Assembly (NCBI GenBank): GCA_007844125.1
Contig: CM017563.1
Location: 29,460,094-29,524,093, forward strand
Reading direction: 5' to 3'
DNA from: Sinonovacula constricta
Taxonomy: Eukaryota; Mollusca; Bivalvia; Cardiida; Solecurtidae
DNA: 64,000 nucleotides
In this document: positions 48,922 to 60,770 of the stretch, one piece after another
Position numbering within the stretch: position 1 is the first letter of the stretch
How the letters are laid out: each line of letters begins with the position of its first letter
Notes under the pieces: model-generated
Told to the model about the DNA's origin: nothing
The model's database searches: none
What the model saw: the letters and a program-made list of their open reading frames with translations, nothing else
Position numbers and translations under genes: made by a program

Positions 48922-49819
48922 TAGGGATGTCAACGGATATCCGGATATCCGTTCGCATCATCGGATATCCGAATCGACTTTGGTATCCGGATATTCGCTT
49001 AAAAATGTAAAGATTTAAACATTTAATTAAATGTTTTGGTCATTTTGCTAAGTTATCTTTCTGCTGTCATGTCAGTGTCCATTCACGCACACGCAGGTGT
49101 AACGGATTATCGACAGGTGGTGACACGCAGTATCGTTTATTTGGCTTCACAGTTTTAGAAATGTGCTAAAGCACGATGGCATGTATAATAACATGCTAAT
49201 TAACCACCAACGTTTGAAGCTTCTACTGATCCATTTTGTTTAGCGAATACTATCTTTAATTTTCTTGATGAACTTCACAGTTTAAGAAATGTGCTAAAGT
49301 GTTTTAAACTAATTTACCAATTAACAGCCATTGTTTGAAGCTATTACTTCTCCAGTTTGATTAGGTTTTATTATCTTTAATTTCTTTTGTTCGGCTTTAT
49401 TAAGAAGAGATAAAACTACAATTATGTAGACAATTATCAGGTTTATCGGCAAAAATCAGTCACTCATGTTTAATTAAGTCCGTTTTGGATTGTATAAATG
49501 AACTGTTGAATTTATCATGTTTTCATTCGATCACGGTGATCTTGATATATGTTTGATTTATTCATTTTCTTGTGAATTAAAATTACCAAATGTTTTTTAT
49601 TGTTCATATTTCATTTATAATTAAAATGAGGAAGTGCCTATGGAAATGTTGATTTATTTTTTCTATTAAAATGACGATTTAATTATGGAAATGGAAACGT
49701 TAGTAACCCCGCACACATCCGACTGCAAATTCAGAAATAACTAAGATTTTATCCGGATATCCGTTCGGATCGTTCGACGGATATCCGGATACCAAATTTA
49801 GTATCCTTTGACATCCCTA
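48922..49819. mobile_element. hAT-like nonautonomous element with perfect 8-bp duplication (898 bp)
   Basis: The ends are inverted (TAGGGATGTCAA and TTGACATCCCTA). CTAATTAC is repeated exactly at 48914-48921 and 49820-49827. Both subterminal zones carry clustered GGATATCCGGATATCCG palindromes. No transposase frame is present. Confidence 0.9.
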
Positions 49820-49827
49820 CTAATTAC

Positions 49828-50345
49828 ATACCCCTGATCAAATGTTTATAAGCTGAAAGAATAAGACTTACTAAGCAGGCCCCATAGATGACATTGAAAG
49901 ATTGGGTTAAATGTTTTTATAAAAGCAATATTTTTAGTTATGAAGTGCCTTTATGGCAGGATATTACCAAATCTGGATATATTTATTTGAGGAACCATCA
50001 TGGGTATTTTGTTTAATTAAAAAAAACAACACATTATAATACCACATCTGATATGGAAAATTGCTGGACGTAAACATTCTTTAGTCTTAGTTGTGTGTTA
50101 TAATACTGACTTATTCTACAATTTGCCTCAGGTACACGTATGTTGTCTGGCCTTATTGCATAAGTTTATTTGGTCTAGGCAAAAAGTGAAGACCCATATC
50201 TCAGTCCTACTCAGAGCTGTCTGACCAGGAACTACTTTATTTGCTGCTAATTCTTGATCAATAGACATAATAACCTATACATCAAATGATCAGCAAATTC
50301 TGCATATGGCCACTCTTATCAAAATCTGCCATCCTTCTTCATTTA
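49828..50345. other. No gene seen
   Basis: AT-rich. It includes a repeat fragment GGTCTAGGCAAAAAGTGAAG (about 50172), also seen near 40720. Confidence 0.4.
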
Positions 50346-50349
50346 TTGG

Positions 50350-50580
50350 GTGCCCATGGTCAAGCAGTTAGATTTGTCAATTAGTAATGCTTCAGCCCCT
50401 CATTACATGTGTTCATGTCTCGGAAAAGGTGAAAACTTCCATGTGGGGAGGTTTTCCAGCTGACCTGTTGTGTGCCAGTGGTTCTACCCAGACATATGTT
50501 TGGGGTCTTCTTCCTCAAATAATTAGCTGGATGTTGTCAATATGATCATAAATGCAATGTAACAAAAAGCACAACAAAGC
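50350..50580 (+). mobile_element. tRNA-SINE family 3, longest copy
   Basis: GGTCAAGCAGTTAGATTTGT, TAATGCTTCAGCCCC and GGGGAGGTTTTCCAGCTGAC, then GTTCTACCCAGACATATGTT and a tail with ATGCAATGTAACAAAAAGCA. Confidence 0.6.
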
Positions 50581-50744
50581 CTTCTTCATTTGGGCATAAG
50601 GAAGACATTCACCCTGTTAAAGTTATTATCATAGAAACTTGTCAGTTGACTGCTTATTATTTCAAGGCCATAGAGTAATTGTAGATTGTTTATACAGGTG
50701 GTCTATGTTATGCTGCTTTGTTTACAACTTACACAGGTTTATTT

Positions 50745-51245
50745 ATCAGACCTGAGAGCGCAGCAATAGAGTATCAGGTACAGGAGGCCCTGGGTTCAAA
50801 CCTGGGCCACAATGTACCAAAGTTTAAAAAACAACAAAACCCCAGAAATATAAAGGTACATGTAGTTCCAATGACTGGTTGGCCTGGTGTCAGAAATATG
50901 TCACTGGGTGTGGTATCATGTTAGGTGTTCTGCCTGGTATAAGAATAATGTGACTGGATTTGGTATCATGTCAGGTGTTTGGCTAGGTGTCAGAATAATG
51001 TGTACTGGGTGTGGTATCATATCAGGTTTTCTGCCTGGTGTCAGAATAATGTTTACTGGATGTGGTATTATGTCAGGTGTTCTGCTTGGTGTCAGATTGT
51101 GTAATGGGTGTGGTAACATGTAGGGTGTTTAAACTGGTGTCAGAATAATGGGACTGGGTGTGGTATCATGTCAGGTTTTCTGCCTGGTGTCAGAAAAATG
51201 TTTACTGGATGTGGTATCATGTCAGGTGTTCTGCTGTTCAGCCTG
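50745..51245 (+). mobile_element. SINE family 2 head with body expanded into a ~52-bp tandem array
   Basis: The tRNA-like head (GAGCGCAGCAATAGAGTATC, GGGTTCAAACCTGGGCC) is followed by the body unit GGTGTCAGAATAATGTGACT-GGGTGTGGTATCATGTCAGG. That unit, present once in other copies, is repeated about seven times with substitutions. The normal 3' end does not follow. Confidence 0.75.
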
Positions 51246-52020
51246 GTATCAGTGCTACTATTGTAGTCATTGATCCACTTATTTCTGCATTTTGGCAATG
51301 AAATATTGAATTTTGTCGGAGAGGAATTTTTATGTAATGGAGAAAAACCAGGCTAATTTTCTGAGAGGAAAAAAAATGGCCCCTTCTACATAAGGTGAAA
51401 AAACAACAAACCCTGACTGGTTTAGAGAGGTATGAAGGGACATCACTCAGCAAACATCTAAAAAAGAGATAAAGGGTCACTTTAACTTTTTTACACATCT
51501 TTCATGTTTGTGTAGGTTGTATCATCACTGAAATAAGACAGAAATCTTTGATTCTGGCTCGCTTGACTGACTTTTGATAATGTGAGGTTAATTATGTTTT
51601 CAGTGTGTATAAGTGAAGTCTCGCAAATATTTTCATCTTGTCATGACTTTAGCTAATAAAGTAATAAAATAGTGATGTTTGCCACATATTCACAATTGAA
51701 AAATCAAATAAAGGGTTGTTTGGAGCAGGCTTGGCATGCTGAAGTCCTAAACCTTGCTAAAACATTAACCATGTTGTGAACTAGAACTCAAAAGTGTTTT
51801 TTATATGCACAAGTAAGAAGTATTGAAATATACAATATTATATATATAATATTCAAAGCAAATAGTGTAGAAACTGATCACACACCTGCCACCAGGGTGT
51901 CTTCCTCCATTAACCATGGTTGGAATGTCCAATCATTGACACATTTTTGTTGCTTACATGTATATAACCCGTTGAGTGCTACATTTTGTTAAAAAACTAT
52001 GCTAAATGCTCAGGATTGTT
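51246..52020. other. No gene seen
   Basis: AT-rich sequence. The short frames show no recognisable domain. Confidence 0.4.
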
Positions 52021-52024
52021 TGCT

Positions 52025-52809
52025 TTAAAGGTGGTATACGACAGTTTGGACCAAATGTATTTTTCTCAAATAGCCAAATAAGTAAACCGGCCGCAATAGC
52101 TCAGTTGGTAGAGCGACTGCTTGTGGATTGGGAGGTCGACGGTCCAACCCCCGGCCGGGTCAAACCAAAGACTTTAAAGTTGATAGTGGCTTCCCTCCTA
52201 ATGCTCGGGTCAAACCAAAGACTTTAAAGTTGATAGTAGTGGCTTCCCTCCTAATGCTTGGGGCTAAGGGGACAGCATTATGCCTGACTCGTTGGTGTCC
52301 GTATAATGGACCGGCCGGGTTTAGTCCCTGGAACCCTGTGCTATAATGATAGAAATGTCGCTGCACAGTATCGACAAAAATGCCGGCAAATCCCATCCCA
52401 TCCCAAAAAGGTAATTGTTAATTGGAAAGTTCCTGTAAATTGATGCCTTAGATCTGTGTGAACAGTGATGCATAACTTCACTCTCGTCATTACAAACAGG
52501 TATTTCCTATCTAAACCATGTTTACTTTTGAGATCTCTTGTGTCATCATCCATGTAGTCAGCTCTGATGTCCATATTTTTTTTTAGCAGAGATCAACATC
52601 GTGCATATTTATAGATTTGGAAAGATGGAATATTAAGAGTAATCATTTCACAATAAGTGCCTTCTAACGATATAGGTAGTGTTCAAAATTGTCATTACTT
52701 GAGACTTAAGTACGAGTTCATGCCGAAATTGTGCCTTAGTTCCCCAAAGCAATAGAAAAGTATTGTTAAATGTATTTAATATAGGCAAACTGTCAGATAC
52801 TACCTTTAA
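52025..52809 (-). mobile_element. TTAA-flanked MITE interrupted by a SINE
   Basis: TTAA at 52025-52028 and 52806-52809 encloses inverted ends (AAAGGTGGTATACGACAGTT; complement of AAACTGTCAGATACTACCTT). The interior is in minus orientation and is interrupted by the SINE at about 52083-52405. Confidence 0.75.
52087..52405 (+). mobile_element. tRNA-derived SINE family 1 with internal duplication, nested in a MITE
   Basis: A box GCTCAGTTGGTAGAGCG is present; the B-box region is mutated (GACGGTCCAACCCCC). The segment GGGTCAAACCAAAGACTTTA through CTTCCCTCCTAATGCT is duplicated in tandem (about 57 bp). The tail is ATCCC repeats. Confidence 0.85.
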
Positions 52810-54597
52810 TATTATATATTACGTTCAATGTCAGGATCAATGTACTTATAAACAGAGTTTGTGCAGCATATAGTGTAGATCCTGATCTGGATCTACACTA
52901 TTTGCCTAAGCCTTACAAATACACAAATAGCAGGCTAAAAGTTTTAAAAAAACACAATCAACCAAATTTAGGTTACAATAGGGACATTGACTTGATGGTT
53001 TGCAAGTAATTTTACTGTTTATTTATTCAGTTCAACAGCCTTATATTTGGATAAATGACTATTGAAAGTTTAATTATGTTGTTCTTGTTTTTCGATTTCC
53101 CATAAAAATCCAAAATCTTTACCAAACAACATTGTGAAAAGGTAAAGTCCATGCCGAGTTTTCATTTTGTGAAGGAAAGATAGTGCAAACAAATGATCAA
53201 AGAAATGGGATTTATCAGAAATCTATAAAGTGCATTAAATCTGTTTTAAGAAGTAACAGGCTGTTGTGCTGAAAGATCAAAGCACTAAAGGTGATGAAGA
53301 TTACCAAGAGAAGTGGATGGGATTGTTGATGTTTAATATGTCACTAAAGTACCTTGTTGATTTAACTGTAGATGAAATATGAGTGTTTTTCCCAAATGGC
53401 AATTGTCTTTGGTTTCAAGATTTTGCTGAAAACACTCCTTTGAGCAGTTCTCTCATCTATAGAAGCACATGTCCAGAATAAATTTAACATGTGCATTTTA
53501 AGTACTTTACTCACATTTAAACAAAAAAACAATATTTTTAGGCCTCATGGTGCAATTTCCCAGAACAAATGTTAAATTATAAATCTATTGTACGAAGGGC
53601 TGCCACCCTGGGTTTCAAGATTATTCAAAATTCATTTGTCATATAACTAAAAAATCCAAGCTTATGATTGAAGTTGCTGAATTTATATGTAGCATTTCAT
53701 GATTAAAAAAAAAACATAGTTTACTGGAATTGTACCGCCTTCTCTTGACCCATTGATTAATGTAAAATATTTCAAACATCATAACAACAAATACTTCTGA
53801 TTTGTGAACTAAAAACACTGCATCCCCCTGACACACTGACTGATGAGTCAACAAGAGATGGCTGTATTTGCCATGCTTATTCCCCCATCTTGTGCAAATT
53901 TTGTGCTAATGCTTCTAATGTCTTGTTCACTTTTGTTTCTTCAATAATTCATGGTGAGTCGTCTCTACTTGCTGGAGTTCCATCTCTCTTGGTAAAAGTA
54001 GTGTATTGGTGTGTGTTCACAGTCTCCCAGTGGGGGGAATCTGCTGTTTTATAAGAAATTGACTCATTGGATGAGAAATGTAGCTTATTGTCTCAGAGTT
54101 TGAAAAAGATTTACATATTTTTTAAGACAATCACAAAAAAATTTTAAAAGAAGTTTGCATTGTGGGCAGGGACTTAAATCCTCAATTTTTGGTGGAAATT
54201 TGTTAGTTTTTCTAGAGGATTCTAAAATATTTTGCAAATTTTTATGTCTAGTTTCATCAACATTTCTACTCCACTTCGCTGTCTCAGGATTGCATCTTTG
54301 TCCATTAGTCTTGAAGCAGTCAGTCAACCCCCCTGCACTGAGAGTAATCAGTCCCTGCAGACATCACAATTATGTGCTATGCAGATTTCATCAGAATGCC
54401 CAGTGGTAGACCCAGTATAAGGGGTTTCTGCTCATTTTGTATGCATGTGTTGACCACATTCCTTTCATGGAAACGATGTCAATGACAACCTCTACATCAG
54501 TTTAACAGCTGTAACAAGAAAAGGCAGACAGCTCTTAACTCTGAGCCTGCTCAACATAAATTGATCATTTTAAGGCAAATAATTTAGGTTCCTAGCT
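52810..54597. other. No gene seen
   Basis: AT-rich sequence. Two overlapping frames near 54155-54420 lack any recognisable domain. Confidence 0.4.
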
Positions 54598-54682
54598 GGG
54601 AGCTGTCAAATCTTCACTATTTGCTGTTCAATTTTTATGTAAAGGCATGTCTACTAAGCTTATTGTGCAAAAGTCTGAGCTG

Positions 54683-56644
54683 ATCTGCATAAGGCCTTTC
54701 TGACCAACCACATCTGTTCTGCATATGGACCTTCAGACCAACCCAACTGTTCTATATAAGGCCCTTCTGACCAACCCAATTTGTTCTACATAAGTCGTAT
54801 GTGTTATGCATAAGGCCTTTCTGACCAGTCGTATCTGTTCTGCATAAGGCCCTTCTAACCAACCTAATCTGTTCTGCATAAGGCCCTTCTAACCAACCTT
54901 ATCTGTTATGCATAAGGCCCTTCTTACCAACCTCATCTGTTCTGCATAAGGCCCTTCTAACCAACCTCATCTGTTCTGCATAAGGCCCTTCTAACCAACC
55001 TCATCTGTTCTGCATAAGGCCCTTCTAACCAACCTCATCTGTTATGCATAAGGCCCTTCTAACCAACCTCATCTGTTCTGCATAAGGCCCTTCTTACCAA
55101 CCTCATCTGTTCTGCATAAGGCCCTTCTAACCAACCTCATCTGTTCTGCATAAGGCCCTTCTTACCAACCTCATCTGTTCTGCATAAGGCCCTTCTAACC
55201 AACCTCATCTGTTCTTCATAAGGCCCTTCTAACCAACCTCATCTGTTCTGCATAAGGCCCTTCTAACCAACCTCATCTCTTCTGCATAAGGCCCTTCTAA
55301 CCAACCTCATCTGTTCTGCATAAGGCCCGTCTAACCAACCTCATCTGTTCTGTATAAGGCCCTTCTAACCAACCTCATCTGTTCTGCATAAGGCCCTTCT
55401 TACCAACCTCATCTGTTCTGCATAAGGCCCTTCTAACCAACCTCATCTGTTCTGCATAAGGCCCTTCTAACCAACCTCATCTGTTCTGCATAAGGCCCTT
55501 CTTACCAACCTCATCTGTTCTGCATAAGGCCCTTCTAACCAACCTCATCTCTTCTGCATAAGGCCCTTCTAACCAACCTCATCTGTTCTGCATAAGGCCC
55601 TTCTAACCAACCTCATCTGTTCTGCATAAGGCCCTTCTAACCAACCTCATCTGTTCTGCATAAGGCCCTTCTAACCAACCTCATCTCTTCTGCATAAGGC
55701 CCTTCTAACCAACCTCATCTGTTCTGCATAAGGCCCGTCTAACCAACCTCATCTGTTCTGTATAAGGCCCTTCTGACCAGTCGTATCTGTTCTGCATAAG
55801 GCCCTTCTAACCAACCTCATCTGCTCTGTATAAGGCCCTTCTGACCAGTCGTATCTGTTCTGCATAAGGCCCTTCTAACCAACCTCATCTGTTCTGCATA
55901 AGGCCCTTCTAACCAACCTCATCTCTTCTGCATAAGGCCCTTCTAACCAACCTCATCTGTTCTGCATAAGGCCCTTCTAACCAACCTCATCTGTTCTGCA
56001 TAAGGCCCTTCTGACCAGTCGTATCTGTTCTGCATAAGGCCCTTCTGACCAGTCATATCTGTTCTGCATAAGGCCCTTCTATCGTGAACCTCATCTGTTC
56101 TGCATAAGGCCCTTCTAACGTGAACCTCATCTGTTCTGCATAAGGCCCTTCTGACCAGTCGTATCTGTTCTGCATAAGGCCCTTCTAACCAACCTCATCT
56201 GTTCTGTATAAGGCCCTTCTGACCAGTCGTATCTGTTCTGCATAAGGCCCTTCTAACCAACCTCATCTGTTCTGTATAAGGCCCTTCTGACCAGTCGTAT
56301 CTGTTCTGCATAAGGCCCTTCTAACCAACCTCATCTGTTCTGCATAAGGCCCTTCTAACCAACCTCATCTCTTCTGCATAAGGCCCTTCTAACCAACCTC
56401 ATCTGTTCTGCATAAGGCCCTTCTAACCAACCTCATCTGTTCTGTATAAGGCCCTTCTGACCAGTCGTATCTGTTCTGCATAAGGCCCTTCTGACCAGTC
56501 GTATCTGTTCTGCATAAGGCCCTTCTAACCAACCTCATCTGTTCTGTATAAGGTCATTCTGACCAGTCGTATCTGTTCTGCATAGGGCCTTTCTGACCAT
56601 CCGTATCTGTTCTGCATAAGGCCTTTCTGACCAACTGGATCTGT
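54683..56644 (+). repeat. Minisatellite, 34-bp unit, ~57 copies
   Basis: The main unit is TTCTGCATAAGGCCCTTCTA followed by ACCAACCTCATCTG. A second type has GACCAGTCGTATCTG and is commoner in the right half. The edges are degenerate. The array is flanked by GGGAGCTGTC (54598-54607) and its complement GACAGCTCCC (56652-56661). Confidence 0.95.
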
Positions 56645-56661
56645 CACATCAGACAGCTCCC

Positions 56662-57975
56662 ACTAGACTCAGGTAAATCAGGATCTGTGCTGTTTGCTGC
56701 TTAGTCTATGTAGGTTTTGAAACCAAGGTATCAGACCAAAAGCAGATAATTTGGAATTAAATTTGTGGTTTTATCTAATGTAGCTTGATAAGAAAAAGGC
56801 TGCTACAACCTATAAATGCCCAAGGCTGTGCCAGCTAGACAATGATGGCTTCAGATAAAAAAGAAAAACTGTTTTCTGTACAGCGCTCTTCCCCATACTT
56901 ATCACTCTTACTCAGTATCATTGGTACTTACTTTGAAAGTCATTTGGCGACAATTTTATTGACTACCAGAAATATGGAAGTTTTGAGATAAAATGATTGC
57001 TTCCCCTATTTTTGCACAGATTTATTCTGAAGGCTGTGGATTGGAGTCTCGACACTCATTAAGATTTTAATCTGTTCTGATTTCTAGATGGAAATTCCTC
57101 AACTATTGATTCAGTCCCAGTTGAAGAGCTACACATGCAAGCATGACTTACATTTAAATTCACATGTAATGTTGCTTGTATAATCGAGCACATTGCAAGA
57201 GCATTTTCATTTATGGTGCTGTTGTATTAAAGGCGTTGAAAATTGGAATTTGGCCTTATCTGGCTTCACACGGTGGTGTCAGTGGGAGGTTCAGGGGTTT
57301 GGAGAAGACTGTTGGGGTGGGTGGGTCTAGCCAGCTGGACACAGCCTCACACTCCAGTGGTATCAGGAAAAGGGGTGGGGATTCGTGTGTTACTGACCAA
57401 TGGCAGCGCAGTAAGCCCATGTGCATCAAATGTGATTTAATTGTTTTACAAGCTCTTCCCCTATGACACATTTGTTTATAATAATTTCCAAGTGTCCAGA
57501 TGTATTCTCACTATATGGTGTTGTCCTTTGGGGTGGACTGGTGGACTCTTAAGAAGGCCATTTTCAATGTTCTTAAAATGCCAGGCGCGGCACAAAATGG
57601 ACTATTTCTTTGCTGGGCCTTTAGTTAATTAATCGAGCCTCGCTATAAAATTTTTCATCCAGAATTTCAAGAATGCAACACAAATAAATTTAAAGTTTAA
57701 TACAACTCTCACCTTGGTTTATGTAATAAAACTGTTTGAGTTATTAACAAATTAACTACTGTATGAAGCATTATAGGTTTTTAAATAACCAGACCTTCTT
57801 TTGTAAAGTAAACTATCTATAAGCTAATTACAAATCATTTGTGCTAAATATTGGAATGAAACCCATACAAACTTACAAAACCACCAATTTTTGTTATCTC
57901 CTTTTTTTAAAAATAATAATTAGTACAGTCTTATTTATGATTGTCTTTGAAGTGCTAGGGTATTATATGCTATCA
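56662..57975. other. No confident gene; one GC-richer candidate exon
   Basis: AT-rich, except a GC-richer stretch at about 57265-57425 that is discussed among the findings. Confidence 0.4.
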
Positions 57976-57979
57976 TAGC

Positions 57980-58830
57980 AGTAACTTAGTTGTGGGGGAA
58001 GCCCCTGATTAATGTCATGTTAGGCATGCTTATAAATTTATTGGTGGGCGAAGTCCCTGATGGATGTCATTATAAAAAACACCAGTAACTAACGATAGAG
58101 GAAGCCCCCTGATGATAGCAACACAGTAACGTACGATGGAGGGTCCCTGAGGGATGTCATGATAGAAACACCAGTAACTTACAATGGAGGAAGTCCTCTT
58201 GATGGATATCATGATAGAAACACCAGTAACTTAAGATGCAGGAAGCCCCCTTGATGGATATCATGATAGAAACACCAGTAACTTAAGATGCAGGAAGCCC
58301 CCTGATTGATATTATGATAGGAACACCAGTTACTTATGATGGAGGAAGCCCTTGGATGGATGTCATGATAGAAGCACCAGTACCTTATGATGTAGGAAGC
58401 CCTTGGATGGATATCTTGATAGAAACACCAGTAACTTATGATAAAGGAAGCCCCCTGATTGATATTATGATAGGAACACCAGTTACTTATGATGGAGGAA
58501 GCCCTTGGATGGATGTCATGATAGAAGCACCAGTAACTTATGATGTAGGAAGCCCTCAGATGGATGTCTTGATAGAAACACCAGTAACTTATGATAAAGG
58601 AAGCCCCCTGATTGATATTATGATAGGAACTTCAGTAACTTACAATGGAGGAAGTCCCCCCTGATGGATATCATGATAGAAACATCAGTAACTTAGGATG
58701 GAGGAAGCCCCTTGATGGATGTCATGAAAAGAACACCAGTATCTTAAGATGTAGGAAGCCTTCAGATGGATGTCATGAAAGGAACACTAGTAACTTATTA
58801 GTGGTGGAAGCCCCCTGATGGGAGAAAGCA
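57980..58830 (+). repeat. Minisatellite, 51-bp unit, ~16 copies, open in one frame for 117 codons
   Basis: The unit is TTATGATGGAGGAAGCCCTT, then GGATGGATGTCATGATAGAA and GCACCAGTAAC. Because 51 is a multiple of three, one frame stays open at 58314-58664, giving a 17-residue repeat (TPVTYDGGSPWMDVMIE type). A block of three units (153 bp) is itself repeated; the landmark CCTGATTGATATTATGATAG occurs at 58301, 58454 and 58607. The frame lacks a plausible gene context. Confidence 0.9.
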
Positions 58831-60069
58831 CCCTGACATGTCTCAGGTCAGCAGAAAGACTTGACAAGTTCCCACACATTCTCATTGCTTAATACCACAT
58901 TTGACTTAAAAGTTTAATTTTTACATAAAAGATAAAAACAAAAAGTTACATGGTTAATTATTTTAAATATATGTCATGTTAAAAATTAAAAATCATCAGA
59001 AAAAAACTTGAATGTTTTTCTTCTCAGCTGCAGTGTCAACTACATATAGTGAATGTTGAGAGGTTATGCTGTGTTTATACCCAACCCCTTACCCCACAGT
59101 CTTCTGCAGTAAAAATATATCAAATTAGCATTATCAATATACAGGAGGGTTGATCCAAAAGTTTAAGCAAGCATTAACATTTAATTAACTACCTATACTG
59201 TCATTACCTTGCATTATGTTATGGAATTAAAAAATAACAATTAGATAACCCTGCATAAAATGAAGCTTCACATTATAACATCATATTAAGAATTTACTTT
59301 TTAATCAACCCTTGTACTTTCTGTGCCAAAAGTTTATCCATACTTTATAACCTCAGCAGAAATGTGTCTGCAGCTCTGTGCACTTGCAACATCACATTTG
59401 ATCAATATTCCCATGTCAGCATCATACAGTATTAGCATATTATTTGTCAGTATAAATATAAAGGATTAAGATGTGAACCAGATACACTATTGTGCACATA
59501 TACAGACTAATCTGTTTGGCCCCAGACAGGTGTGATTGGTAGCAGGTTCAAGCCTGATCCCAGACGTACCAAAGTTATTAAAAGGAGTTTTTTTTAGAAA
59601 TACCTTTTTAGAACATAAAACAAATAACATGGTTCAAACTGAACTTCAGGATGTGGTATATGGTGCTTGGCAAATATATATTGATAAATGTAAAAGTTAA
59701 TAGAAACATTTAATTACTTTGAATGTTGCATGACTGAACTTTAAACTAAAGAATTTTCTGTCTGGCAGTCCGTTTTATGAGAACATGCCCATGCCAAGAT
59801 TTACTTTAATGCCTGAATTGGTGACCCAGTGTCAGTATCACGCAACTGGATGTTTTGATGTAGTGTTATGCTATCATGTATGGCATGCTGTCATTTTGAA
59901 GAAAGTACTATATTTTGAGTTGTTAATACTTAATAGTGACAACAGTTTCTTCTTATAATTTATAGTTTGCTGGAACACTGGTGAAATTATTGTTATTCTA
60001 CCAAATGATCCTGACATGGTAGTGCAGTAGGTTCTTATAAAGTGTTTGTTAAGGTACAGAAGGTCCCTG
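58831..60069. other. No gene seen
   Basis: AT-rich sequence with a degraded SINE family 2 head near 59528-59580 (GATTGGTAGCAGGTTCAAGC) and no domain-bearing frame. Confidence 0.4.
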
Positions 60070-60077
60070 GCTCAAAC

Positions 60078-60361
60078 ACCGGCCGCAATAGCTCAGGTGG
60101 TAGAGCGTCGGCTTGCGGATCGGGAGGTCGTGGTTTCAATTCCCGGCCGGGTCAAACCAAAGACTTTAAAGTTGGTAGTAGTGGCTTTCCTCCTAATGCT
60201 TGGGGCTAAGGGGACAGCATTGCGCCTGACTCGTTGGTGTCAGTATAATGGACCGGCTGGGTTCAGTCCCTGGACACCTCATAAGTGCCCCTGTGCTATA
60301 ATGATAGAAATGTCTCTGCACAGTATCGGCAAAAATGCCGGCTAATCCCATTCCATCCCTT
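60078..60361 (+). mobile_element. tRNA-derived SINE family 1, full length
   Basis: A box GCTCAGGTGGTAGAGCG and a B-box-like GGTTTCAATTCCC are followed by the family body and an ATCCC-type tail. GCTCAAAC flanks both sides (60070-60077 and 60362-60369). The insertion apparently split an older SINE copy. Confidence 0.85.
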
Positions 60362-60379
60362 GCTCAAACCTCGGGTGAT

Positions 60380-60535
60380 CCCATTGCACAGTGGTGGGGT
60401 CACCAACTTGTAACTCCTTTGCTTATCTTCCCACCACATGGGTTCCATTCCCCTTATGGGCGAGGAAATAATATGGGAAGGTCTTCCAGCTGACCTGCAG
60501 TGAGCTGGTGGTTCTACCCAGACATTTGACATACA
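60380..60535 (+). mobile_element. tRNA-SINE family 3
   Basis: CACAGTGGTGGGGTCACCAA, GGTTCCATTCCCC and GGAAGGTCTTCCAGCTGACC, then GTTCTACCCAGACATTTG. Confidence 0.6.
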
Positions 60536-60599
60536 GAAGCCAAAACAATTTGTAATGGTATTGCTCTAGCCTAAGTTCAAATCCAAAGTTGAGTTCATG

Positions 60600-60770
60600 A
60601 CTGGTTGGCCTGCTTTTAGGATAATGTGTTTAGGCATGGTATGTGCCAGGTGTTTTCACAACATGCTGTTCACAGTAAAGGCAGCACTACATCTGCTTTA
60701 TGGGAACACTTGAATAGATCCAGATAACTGAATGAGTGTTGGTGTGATGTATACACGTCTAAACAAAACA
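60600..60770 (+). mobile_element. SINE family 2 3' half
   Basis: ACTGGTTGGCCTGCTTTTAG, CATGCTGTTCACAGTAAAGG and GCAGCACTACATCTGC, followed by an AACAAAACAAAC-type tail. The head is missing. Confidence 0.55.

Noticed and set aside
54683..56644. CRISPR-like array of regular repeats
   Set aside because: Units are contiguous with no unique spacers, and the DNA is animal nuclear; it is a minisatellite.
57176..57466. 96-codon plus-strand frame
   Set aside because: No domain; a different frame of the same stretch has the better exon signals, and even that is weak.
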